Assembly: GCF_000721705.1 (NCBI RefSeq)
Contig: NZ_JOJL01000076.1
Span: forward strand, 1-11,346
Length of the DNA: 11,346 nt
Direction of reading: 5' to 3'
Origin: Actinoplanes subtropicus
GTDB taxonomy: Bacteria; Actinomycetota; Actinomycetes; Mycobacteriales; Micromonosporaceae
Part shown: piece by piece, positions 6,181 to 11,346 of the stretch
Numbering within the stretch: the first letter of the stretch is position 1
How the letters are laid out: every line of letters begins with the position of its first letter
Translations under genes and position numbers: made by a program
Notes under the pieces: model-generated
Databases searched by the model: none
Seen by the model: only the letters and a program-made list of their open reading frames with translations
Told to the model about the DNA's origin: nothing

Positions 6181-6846
6181 GTGGGTCGACGGGTGGGCGG
6201 GCAGAAATGGCCGGTGCTGGTCAGCGCGGTCCAGTTCGGCGGCCACCAGTACCGGGTCGTCCGCCCGGCCAGGGCGCCGAGGTTCGCCGGTCTCTACGAG
6301 GGCCGGCTCGGGGCTCAGTTCTGCCTCGACAAGGAAACGGCGATGATGTTCGCTCAGGCTTGGGGGCTGGCTGCCCGGTCGCCGCGCACGATCGTCTACC
6401 TCCCGTTGCGCCGGGCGGAGCGCCCGGCTCACCAATCCTGGGGGCGTCCGCTCGATCTGGTGCTGCTGCACCACCGCCTTGCGTTCCCGCCGTCGCGGTG
6501 GAAGCAGGTCCGTGACCGGCTGGGGATCGGCAGCCTGCACACCGTCGTCCTGCCTGGTGACGCGTGGCCGTCGCGGCCAGTCGCCGATCACCGGCGGAGC
6601 TGGTATCGGGAGTTCCGGGATCATATTCGCTGGGACATCGCCGCCGACACGTTGGTGCTCACCGGCAGCCGGGAGGCGTTCGAGCTGGAAGCCGACCAGG
6701 TTCGGGGCTTGGCCGAGCAGTGCCCGGCTCATCGCGCCCGCACACCGGAGGCCCACTGCTGCGCCGAGATCGGTATGGGCAGAACCCGCCGCTACCCGGA
6801 TCGGCGAAGGCCGTACGCCGAACTGCACGTCGAGTACACACGATAG
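6181..6846 (+). CDS. Hypothetical protein, 221 aa
   Basis: Not recognised. The confident coding region begins with KWPVLVSAVQFGGHQYRVVRP and contains LYEGRLGAQFCLDKETAMMFAQAWGLAARSP (about 38-68), a strand TIVYLPLR, HHRLAFPPSRWKQVRDRLGI, a polar W/R segment, and a strand-rich end with DTLVLTG and AELHVEYT. It is basic overall, with many R and W, and has three cysteines (one near 49, two close together near 180-195). No membrane segment or signal peptide. GTG 6181 is the furthest start consistent with coding character, with a weak GAGGGG about 10 nt upstream; GTG 6193 is equally possible, and the frame remains open to 6052 but reads as noise there. It ends 71 nt before the next gene. Function unknown. 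Confidence 0.65.
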   Translation: MGRRVGGQKWPVLVSAVQFGGHQYRVVRPARAPRFAGLYEGRLGAQFCLDKETAMMFAQAWGLAARSPRTIVYLPLRRAERPAHQSWGRPLDLVLLHHRLAFPPSRWKQVRDRLGIGSLHTVVLPGDAWPSRPVADHRRSWYREFRDHIRWDIAADTLVLTGSREAFELEADQVRGLAEQCPAHRARTPEAHCCAEIGMGRTRRYPDRRRPYAELHVEYTR

Positions 6847-6905
6847 CGCCTACCCGTGAGCGCGGTCTGCGGCTAATCAGGATGGCGTCGGCTCCCGGTG
6901 GTCGG

Positions 6906-6911
6906 CATGAT
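6906..6911 (+). promoter_or_regulatory. -10 element of the 6918 gene
   Basis: CATGAT resembles TATGAT and lies exactly 6 nt before GTG 6918, the same gap as at 7573, 8306 and 8613. TGGCGT at 6883-6888 is a poor -35 at 17-nt spacing. Confidence 0.45.
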
Positions 6912-6917
6912 GACGGC

Positions 6918-7412
6918 GTGGCGGCCGACCTGCTGTGGGATGACGTCCGGGAACTGTTCGATCCCGACCTGATGGGATCACTTCCCGATGTCTGCGTGCC
7001 GCACACCTCGGTGAAGGATTGGCAGGATCTGCTCGACCTCGTAGTGGCGAGCGGATGGCGGTTCGAGTATTCCGAAGGTGAAACGGTTCTGCCGTTGCCG
7101 ACCGCGGCAGCGGTTCTGGACCGAGCGCCCGGTTCGGAGTGCCCGGCGCTGCGGGTTTGGCCGTACACCGACATGTTGATGATCTTTCGGTTCCTCGTGG
7201 CCGAGGAGATCGACTTCGACGTCGACCTGCGAGAGATACAGGGCCAGGAACGCCTCGACCAGTTCTGCGCCTTCCTCCAGTCGGTGGGCCGGCACCTGGG
7301 CAAACCGGTGTTGATGGCCGATGAGGGCGGCAATCCGGCCGAGTATCCGGTCCTCGGCTTCGCCATCGTTAGCGACCGAGTGGCAGTTGTCGACCTGCCT
7401 TCAAAGCGCTGA
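6918..7412 (+). CDS. Hypothetical acidic protein, 164 aa
   Basis: Not recognised as a named family. The sequence is acidic and W/D-rich: an N-terminal LLWDDVRELFDPDLMGSLPDV, a VKDWQDLLDLVVASGWRFEY helix-strand unit (about 31-50), a strand pair around VLPLPTAAAVL, then LRVWPYTDMLMIFRFLVAEEIDFDVDLREIQGQERLDQFCAFLQSVGRHLGKPVLM, where FDVDLREI is followed by a helix, and a final VLGFAIVSDRVAVVDL strand pair. This alpha/beta layout is common among small immunity-like proteins, a resemblance only. GTG 6918 is chosen because of CATGAT 6 nt upstream; there is no Shine-Dalgarno. The open frame continues upstream to 6564 inside the preceding gene, but that part is a shadow. Confidence 0.75.
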   Translation: MAADLLWDDVRELFDPDLMGSLPDVCVPHTSVKDWQDLLDLVVASGWRFEYSEGETVLPLPTAAAVLDRAPGSECPALRVWPYTDMLMIFRFLVAEEIDFDVDLREIQGQERLDQFCAFLQSVGRHLGKPVLMADEGGNPAEYPVLGFAIVSDRVAVVDLPSKR

Positions 7413-7560
7413 GCTGCAGGGCTGGCGTTCAGTGCCACGGTACCGAATCAGCGCGATCGCCCGTGACGTTGAGTAGCGATCGGTTCGCGGCATGTGAGTA
7501 ATTCGATCTTGGTTGCGGATGTCGGCTGACGCGTCTCCACGAATTTCGGAGGGCGGCTCG

Positions 7561-7566
7561 TATCCT
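7561..7566 (+). promoter_or_regulatory. -10 element of the DUF1963 gene
   Basis: TATCCT fits TAnnnT and ends 6 nt before GTG 7573. No recognisable -35 at 16-18 nt. Confidence 0.5.
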
Positions 7567-7572
7567 GCTGGC

Positions 7573-8196
7573 GTGGTGAAGCTTATGACCTATGCCGGTC
7601 CGGTCTCCGCGGATGCGCCCGGGACCCGCACGGGCGGTGTCCCGTACACGCCCTCGGGCTTCGAATGGCCTCGGTGCCGTGAGTGCGCCGGGCCCATGCA
7701 GTTCCTGGCGCAAGTCATTCTTTCCGACGTCGAGGCTGACGGTGTCGGTCTGTTGTCCATTTTCATGTGCCAGAACGATCCTGGCCTGTGCGACGAATGG
7801 GACGCCACCGCGGGTGGCAACCGGGCGTTCACGTTCGGAGCAGATGCGGTCCATGTCGCTACCTCGCCCGGCGACGGCATCGCGCTGCTTGAGGAGACCT
7901 GCGCAGTCTCGTTCGAAGAGTTCGACGCCGAAGACTATCTGGAGGCGCCGGAACGCTGGCATAAGCGGACGGACCGGCCAGCGCGGGAGGTACTCGGTCA
8001 AGTCGGAGGACGGCCCGCATGGCTACAGAACGACGAGACGCCCTTGTGTGGCGGCTGTGCCCAGCCGATGACGTTCGTAGTTCAGCTCGAGGAAGGGCAC
8101 GATCACCAAACCTCGATGAACTTCGGTGGTGGAGGCTGCGGCTACGGCTTCCGATGCGGATCGTGCGGGACTGCCGCGTTCCTCTGGCAACGCTGA
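7573..8196 (+). CDS. DUF1963/YwqG-like protein with CxxC knuckles, 207 aa
   Basis: The layout is that of DUF1963 (YwqG-like) proteins: a WPRCRECAGPMQFLAQVIL block (about 32-50), LLSIFMCQNDPGLCDEWD (about 60-77), VHVATSP and a long acidic middle, then VLGQVGGRPAWLQNDE (about 140-155), a second metal knuckle CGGCAQPMTFVVQL (159-172) and a last CGSC (195-198) near the C-terminus. Cys pairs at 35/38, 159/162 and 195/198 plus Cys189 probably bind zinc. The biochemical role of the family is not settled; members appear among immunity-type genes and as orphans. I start at GTG 7573 because TATCCT lies 6 nt upstream, removing 20 residues that the open frame (ATG-like start at 7513) would add. No Shine-Dalgarno. 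Confidence 0.85.
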   Translation: MVKLMTYAGPVSADAPGTRTGGVPYTPSGFEWPRCRECAGPMQFLAQVILSDVEADGVGLLSIFMCQNDPGLCDEWDATAGGNRAFTFGADAVHVATSPGDGIALLEETCAVSFEEFDAEDYLEAPERWHKRTDRPAREVLGQVGGRPAWLQNDETPLCGGCAQPMTFVVQLEEGHDHQTSMNFGGGGCGYGFRCGSCGTAAFLWQR

Positions 8197-8202
8197 CCCG
8201 CG

Positions 8203-8220
8203 TTGCCGAACGCACGGCAA
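8203..8220 (+). terminator. Possible weak terminator hairpin
   Basis: TTGCCG and CGGCAA pair over 6 bp around AACGCA, 7 nt after the DUF1963 stop codon. No T-run follows. Placement fits a terminator; strength is doubtful. Confidence 0.3.
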
Positions 8221-8270
8221 ACAGCTGCCCTGCTGCGCCGAGCCCGCCCGCTCAGCGGCATGACAGTAAG

Positions 8271-8299
8271 TTGATCAAGGCCGTGGTCGCGCATAGCCT
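8271..8299 (+). promoter_or_regulatory. Promoter of the 8306 gene (-35 and -10)
   Basis: TTGATC (8271-8276), 17-nt spacer, TAGCCT (8294-8299), then 6 nt and GTG 8306. This is the best complete sigma-70-type promoter on the plus strand and predicts a leaderless mRNA. Confidence 0.6.
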
Positions 8300-8305
8300 C
8301 GACGC

Positions 8306-8548
8306 GTGACCGAGCAGCGACCGTGGGCTGTTCGACTGACCCTCCTGGCCTCCGAGGCGGAGCTGGAATCGATTATCGACCGGATCGGCGAGGCAATCTG
8401 TTCCCCGCCCGATCACCCCGGACCGTGCCGTACTCCGTGGTCGATCCTCTCGACACCGGTAGGCGACCTTGATGACTACGAACGGTCAGCGTGGCAGCTG
8501 TCTGTCGACGAACTACTCGCACAACGCCACGCGGAACGACGGCAGTAG
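8306..8548 (+). CDS. Small hypothetical protein, 80 aa
   Basis: No named family. It reads MTEQRPWAVRLTLLASEAEL, then ESIIDRIGEAI, a PPDHPGPCRTPWSILSTPVGDLDD loop and a C-terminal helix with WQLSVDELLAQRHAERR. A strand-helix-strand-helix fold is plausible: the opening WAVRLTLLA strand is followed by a helix, and the P/C-rich loop leads to TPWSI. It is acidic in the centre and arginine-rich at the end, with a single cysteine and no signal or membrane segment. GTG 8306 is fixed by the promoter, with TAGCCT 6 nt upstream. It is a monocistronic-looking unit, about 110 nt after the DUF1963 gene and 90 nt before the next. Confidence 0.7.
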   Translation: MTEQRPWAVRLTLLASEAELESIIDRIGEAICSPPDHPGPCRTPWSILSTPVGDLDDYERSAWQLSVDELLAQRHAERRQ

Positions 8549-8600
8549 CGCGCTGTTCGCGGCATTAGGCCGTTGAAACGGGATGCGCGGGATCATGGTC

Positions 8601-8606
8601 TATCGT
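8601..8606 (+). promoter_or_regulatory. -10 element ahead of the leaderless upstream ORF
   Basis: TATCGT fits TAnnnT and ends 6 nt before GTG 8613. TTGAAA occurs at 8573-8578 but 22 nt away, too far for a normal -35. Confidence 0.45.
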
Positions 8607-8612
8607 GATGCC

Positions 8613-8642
8613 GTGCTCGCGAGGCATCAAGAACGATCATGA
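8613..8642 (+). CDS. Nine-codon leaderless upstream ORF
   Basis: GTG 8613 begins a 9-residue peptide (MLARHQERS) ending in TGA 8640-8642, which overlaps the ATG of the next gene (8639-8641) in an ATGA junction. The GTG sits at the leaderless distance from TATCGT. If translated it would couple the downstream gene to leaderless initiation, since ATG 8639 has no clear Shine-Dalgarno. It could instead be a chance frame. Confidence 0.4.
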   Translation: MLARHQERS

Positions 8643-9007
8643 CAGGCGAGTCGGCATGGCCTGTCGCGAAACTGTCGGCGCTACGACTCGGCCGTCGCCT
8701 GGCGGTCGAGGTACCCGCTGCGGATCCGGGACGGCGTGCCTTCATCGACATCACACCGGGCGCCGTCGAAGGAGATACGCAGGCCCGCCGCGAGAGATGG
8801 ACCCACACGAGCACAACTCGGGCTTTCCGGATCAGGCACCGGGAGTATGACGCCGACCGGCTCGACGGATTCGACTACGACGTCGGCTCGACGCTGCTGC
8901 GCAGCGCCGAAGCGGCCGACGAGTCGGAGTTATTGACTGTTCTGCGGGAATGGCAGCTCAGCCCGCATCAGTTCCAGTACGCCCGGGACACCGCCGACCC
9001 TCGGTAG
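8639..9007 (+). CDS. Hypothetical protein, 122 aa
   Basis: Not a named family that I know. The N-terminal half (LSALRLGRRLAVEVPAA, then FIDITPG) looks like strands of a small beta domain. The C-terminal half is acidic: FDYDVGSTLLRSAEAADESELLTVLREWQLSPHQFQY, a helix-rich tail found in several actinobacterial orphan proteins. There is no signal peptide, membrane segment or cysteine. ATG 8639 overlaps the stop of the 9-codon ORF as ATGA; no Shine-Dalgarno is evident, so coupled translation is likely if the promoter at 8601 is used. One leucine codon near residue 100 is TTA, the rare codon read by the bldA tRNA in streptomycetes, so timing of expression could depend on it in such hosts. Confidence 0.7.
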   Translation: MTGESAWPVAKLSALRLGRRLAVEVPAADPGRRAFIDITPGAVEGDTQARRERWTHTSTTRAFRIRHREYDADRLDGFDYDVGSTLLRSAEAADESELLTVLREWQLSPHQFQYARDTADPR

Positions 9008-9137
9008 CGCGGCCAACATCACCATCTCGGATAAACACGCGCGGATCGTGGCATGACCACGAGGCAAGCCCTCGCGTCGGTCGGGTCACGTTCCGTAGCG
9101 ATCGGATCGCGGCCGAAGAGTGCGCGGCCATTGAACC

Positions 9138-9626
9138 CTACGCGAAGCGCGAGGCTTTCGGCGCCTCGGTCTGTATCCAGAAAACGTTGTCGCCTTCGGT
9201 CTTCATCTCCACTCTGCGTTCGTCGATCCAGGGCATCCGTTCTGGCGGCTCCGGCGGCTCGAACCCACGCATCCGATACTCCGCCCGTAGCAGTCGGACC
9301 TGAGCAAGTGCATGCCGCCAGGGAGCAAGAATTTCGCGGGGAAGCGTCGAAGCCGTTGCGAGCACTCCGTTCTCAAATTCCCACGCTTCTCGCTTCGCGT
9401 GTTCCATGAGGAACTTCGCCATTGACGCGTCGTAAAGCTCACGCGCCGGGTCATTGGCAACATAGTCAGCAAGCTTCTGCTCGACGACATGGGTGAGGGT
9501 CTCCTCGCGCTCCCTGGCGCGTGCCTGGGCCTGGTCGTAAACGTCACCTAGGCGGAGGGATCGCGTTGGAGTCGGCCCACCCGCAGGCGGACGTCCAGGA
9601 CGGCGTCGTGTCTGATCTTCGCTCAT
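9138..9626 (-). CDS. Ribbon-helix-helix-like DNA-binding protein, 162 aa
   Basis: Residues about 17-56 look like a ribbon-helix-helix domain: a basic, proline-rich lead (RRRPGRPPAGG), the strand TRSLRLGD, helix VYDQAQARAREREE, and helix TLTHVVEQKLADYV, in the family pattern where the basic strand sits in the DNA major groove. The remaining 105 residues are long for an RHH protein: a helical ARELYDASMAKFLMEHAKREAWEFENG segment, another helix with APWRHALAQVRLLRAEYRMRG, and a polar WIDERR... tail ending in FWIQTEAP. ATG 9626 has no Shine-Dalgarno (ACTCCT precedes it), but a TACATT -10 lies 7 nt upstream. The promoter carries half-sites TGCA(G/C)TAA (9641-9671), so autorepression is likely. No toxin gene follows at 9137, so it is not an obvious toxin-antitoxin pair. 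Confidence 0.75.
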   Translation of the reverse strand: MSEDQTRRRPGRPPAGGPTPTRSLRLGDVYDQAQARAREREETLTHVVEQKLADYVANDPARELYDASMAKFLMEHAKREAWEFENGVLATASTLPREILAPWRHALAQVRLLRAEYRMRGFEPPEPPERMPWIDERRVEMKTEGDNVFWIQTEAPKASRFA

Positions 9627-9633
9627 AGGAGTT

Positions 9634-9662
9634 AATGTAATGCACTAACTGAATTACTGCAA
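9634..9662 (-). promoter_or_regulatory. Promoter of the RHH-like gene
   Basis: On the minus strand TTGCAG (9662-9657) is a -35, with a 17-nt spacer and -10 TACATT (9639-9634), then 7 nt to ATG 9626. The region is AT-rich compared with its surroundings. Confidence 0.6.
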
Positions 9663-9671
9663 ATGCAGTAA
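9641..9671 (-). promoter_or_regulatory. Inverted-repeat operator over the RHH-like gene promoter
   Basis: TTACTGCA-AA-TGCAGTAA (9654-9671) is an inverted repeat of two perfect 8-bp arms that overlaps the -35. A further half-site TGCACTAA (9641-9648, 7 of 8 the same) lies between -35 and -10 and forms an imperfect dyad with GTAATGCA (9637-9644). This spacing of repeated half-sites is typical of operators bound by RHH dimers. Confidence 0.6.
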
Positions 9672-9779
9672 CCAGATCAGCTTCTACATCACTCGCCCCA
9701 CGAGGTTCCTCGGAAATATCCACGCGCGCGAATGCGCCGTCCCGCGAGAAGCTGCGGGCCGATCAGGCCGGCGAGCTGC

Positions 9780-10643
9780 TCACCCGGCGGTGATTTCGCG
9801 GGTTGGTGTCCCGAGCGAACGCGCTGCGGCGGGTTCGGCCAGCGCTGCGGCCACGGCTTGCGAGATCCTGCCACTGAACCCCGATGAGGTGAACAGCTCC
9901 TGCAAGGCGGGGCGGAAAGTGTCCTCGACGGAGTCGGTCACCTTGCGGTCCCTCATCGCCGCGGCGGCGTAGCCGTCGAACGGACAATGCGGATTTTGCC
10001 GGGTCGGTACCCGCTCGGGCAGTGGTGCCGCGGAGCTCAGGCGACGCCAGAAGGCGGGCCCCTGGGTACCGCTGATCGACGGTGACAGCCCCATCCGCCA
10101 GTCGAATCGGTGCCGGACCCACCGCCGGCGGCGATGGGTCGCCGCGAACTGAGGGCTGTGGGCGAGCGCGTACGCACGGCGCAGCACGGTGACGATCTCG
10201 TCCAAGGACAGCTCGAAGCCGGGTTGACCGTCCGGGAGCGGAGTGGCCCGCAGCACCCATTGGAGCATGACCAAACCGCTGGGGAAGATCCGCAACGTAT
10301 TCGCGTCGCCCCACGAACTGTTCTCGGTAGGAGCACCTTCTACCAGGCGCACCTCGAGGTTGCCGGAGTAATCGGCATGGAAGGGCGCATCCTCGAAGAA
10401 GACTGCGGCCAGCTCGTTGGCCGCGTCGACGAACGCGGGCGGATCGAGGGTCTCGGGCGAGTGGTTGGGGGCGACGGCGACGTTCAACCAAAACCGGGCA
10501 CCGCCGTTGCCGTACAGGTTTCCGGTTCCCGTGATGGGTTGGTGGTCGGCAACCAGCGCGGCTTCGGCCCGCTGCGTCAGCTGCGGCAGGAAGCGGGCAG
10601 CGCCGGCGAGGGCCTTGCGCAGAGCGGTGTCCAGCACAGTCAT
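9780..10643 (-). CDS. Hypothetical protein, 287 aa
   Basis: Not recognised. The start is ATG 10643 (MTVLDTALRKALAG), where coding character begins; the frame is open further upstream but arginine-rich. An N-terminal helix region precedes NLYGNGGARFWLNVAVAPNHS (about 44-64), then EDAPFHADYSGNLEVRLVEGAP, LRIFPSGLVMLQWVL, and the helix SLDEIVTVLRRAYALAHSP. A very basic THRRRRWVRHRFDWRMGL stretch (around 175-195) looks like a nucleic-acid or phosphate contact. The C-terminal part has CPFDGYAAAAMRDRKVTDS followed by helices. No membrane segment. There is no Shine-Dalgarno and no clear -10 at leaderless distance, so the promoter is uncertain. The RHH-like gene downstream has its own promoter 153 nt away, so the two may not be co-transcribed. 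Confidence 0.7.
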   Translation of the reverse strand: MTVLDTALRKALAGAARFLPQLTQRAEAALVADHQPITGTGNLYGNGGARFWLNVAVAPNHSPETLDPPAFVDAANELAAVFFEDAPFHADYSGNLEVRLVEGAPTENSSWGDANTLRIFPSGLVMLQWVLRATPLPDGQPGFELSLDEIVTVLRRAYALAHSPQFAATHRRRRWVRHRFDWRMGLSPSISGTQGPAFWRRLSSAAPLPERVPTRQNPHCPFDGYAAAAMRDRKVTDSVEDTFRPALQELFTSSGFSGRISQAVAAALAEPAAARSLGTPTREITAG

Positions 10644-10970
10644 CGTCCGGCGTCTTCGGTCTCGGGATACGGCGTGCGGGATGAACCTGTCCCGTGCGCC
10701 CGGAACTTGACCGTACACCTGACGTGCACGAATCCCGCCTCCGCCACGGGCGACTGATCACCCAGCGTGTCGACGCCCGGGAGAACTGGCGTCGGAAGGA
10801 GGACCAATGGAAGTCGCGGACAGCGTGGAAATCTCCTTACCGCCACCGCCGGCGCCACCGTCACCGCATTACCGGGCGCCGCGCGGGACCATCATTTCGT
10901 CATTGTGCCCTACGCGCGCCAGGTAAGTCACGCGCGTTGTCCGCGGCAGATCAGGGAGCCGCCGAGACTT
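10644..10970. other. Intergenic region, 327 nt, with one small ORF
   Basis: Between two minus-strand genes. The plus strand carries the small SD-led ORF at 10807-10926, described separately. A longer, arginine-rich plus-strand frame (from about 10694) looks non-coding. No terminator hairpin or repeat is convincing. Confidence 0.4.
10807..10926 (+). CDS. Possible 39-aa proline-rich peptide
   Basis: ATG 10807 follows AAGGAGG (10796-10802) with a 4-nt gap, the strongest Shine-Dalgarno in the window. The peptide starts MEVADSVEISLPPPPAPPSP, continues with HYRAPRGTIISSLCPTRAR, and ends at TAA 10924-10926. It has one cysteine, no membrane helix and no recognised leader motif; codon 11 is TTA. About three quarters of third positions are G/C, below the usual actinomycete value. 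The SD could be chance in a purine-rich stretch. No modifying enzyme lies nearby, so I do not call it a RiPP precursor. Confidence 0.35.
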   Translation: MEVADSVEISLPPPPAPPSPHYRAPRGTIISSLCPTRAR

Positions 10971-11346
10971 CTATTGCAAGAATTCCTCGAAGTGCTTGGC
11001 CACAAGATCAGCCATGGCTTGGGCGCTACGGGAGCCGTCGACCTCGATGACACGGATGTTCAGCCGCCTGGCGTTGCGGACTGCGTCCTCGGCGATCAGC
11101 CGGTCACGTGCGATTCGGTTGCGCTGAGCAAGCTCGGGATCGCTGACGTTGAACCGAGTTGCGCCAGCGCGTCGTAGGCGACGGACCTGGTGCTGCCGGA
11201 AATCTTCGGTGGGCACCATGACGACCATGCGCCGCGGAGACGAGATTAGCGGGGCGACGAGTTCAGGACGAAGTCCCCAGCCATCGGCGATGATCGGACG
11301 CGGTGATGCGAGGGCGCGGAGGTCGTCGAGCGCGTACTCAAAGCGC
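10971..11346 (-). CDS. P-loop kinase-like (AAA) protein, 3' part
   Basis: The gene runs off the right end; its N-terminus and Walker A are outside the window. The visible 124 residues begin RFEYALDDLRALA, then PRPIIADGWGLRPELVAPLI, RRMVVMVPTEDFRQHQVRRL, SDPELAQRNRIARDRLIAEDAVRNARRLNIRVIEVDGS, and end ADLVAKHFEEFL. The pattern (IIA[D/E]GWGLRPE strand, MVVMVPT strand, lid-like arginines, IRVIEVDG strand, terminal helix) is the C-terminal half of small P-loop kinases related to shikimate, uridine or adenylate kinases, which phosphorylate a small substrate with ATP. The substrate cannot be told. No break or stop occurs in the frame from 11345 down to TAG 10971, so an internal ATG at 11228 is not the start. 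Confidence 0.8.
   Translation of the reverse strand, partial: RFEYALDDLRALASPRPIIADGWGLRPELVAPLISSPRRMVVMVPTEDFRQHQVRRLRRAGATRFNVSDPELAQRNRIARDRLIAEDAVRNARRLNIRVIEVDGSRSAQAMADLVAKHFEEFLQ

Noticed and set aside
5938..6828. Long minus-strand frame of 296 codons
   Set aside because: Antisense to the 6181 gene, whose plus-strand frame has strand/helix patterns such as VLVSAVQFGGHQY; the minus frame has none.
9138..10643. Toxin-antitoxin pair formed by the RHH-like gene and its neighbour
   Set aside because: The neighbour ends 153 nt upstream, is 287 residues, and the RHH-like gene has its own promoter; no toxin-like motif is visible.
10807..10926. RiPP precursor peptide
   Set aside because: No leader motif, no core pattern that I know and no modifying enzyme nearby.

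Overview
The window reads as chromosome from a high-GC actinomycete. Coding is strongly GC-rich, GTG starts are frequent, and many genes have a TAnnnT-like -10 element only 5-8 nt before the start codon, the layout of leaderless transcripts. Domain types (DUF4241, barstar, SMI1/KNR4, DUF1963/YwqG, the LRR plus CxxC family) fit Micromonosporaceae, Streptomyces and relatives. I cannot place the genus, and I see no integrase, transposase, CRISPR array or rRNA.

Layout, left to right. 1-200: flank and promoter region. 202-939 (+): hypothetical protein. 1160-2317 (-): DUF4241 protein. 2502-2629 (-): serine-type tRNA-like gene whose stems all pair but whose anticodon loop is about 36 nt. 2737-3156 (+): barstar-like ribonuclease inhibitor, divergent from the tRNA. 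3336-3446 (+): doubtful 36-residue CxxC peptide, convergent with a small acidic helical protein (3374-3625, -). 3899-4369 (+): SMI1/KNR4 (SUKH-type) protein. 4485-5285 (+): LRR-like protein with a cysteine tail. 5430-5954 (+): protein with an S1/OB-like N-terminus. 6181-6846 and 6918-7412 (+): two unrecognised proteins. 7573-8196 (+): DUF1963/YwqG-like protein with CxxC knuckles. 8306-8548 (+): 80-residue protein. 8639-9007 (+): 122-residue protein behind a 9-codon leaderless upstream ORF. 9138-9626 (-): ribbon-helix-helix-like DNA-binding protein with an inverted-repeat operator over its promoter. 9780-10643 (-): 287-residue unknown. 10807-10926 (+): small proline-rich ORF with a strong Shine-Dalgarno. 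10971-11346 (-): 3' part of a P-loop kinase-like gene that runs off the window.

The genes do not form one pathway or operon. Most from 202 to 9007 are separate units, many with their own leaderless-type promoter. Barstar and SUKH are recognised immunity folds in toxin-immunity systems, and several neighbours are small and acidic, so the stretch resembles a store of orphan immunity-like genes. That is inference: no toxin, secretion gene or nuclease is visible. The most unusual items are the tRNA-like gene, the leaderless upstream ORF at 8613, and the operator at 9641-9671.
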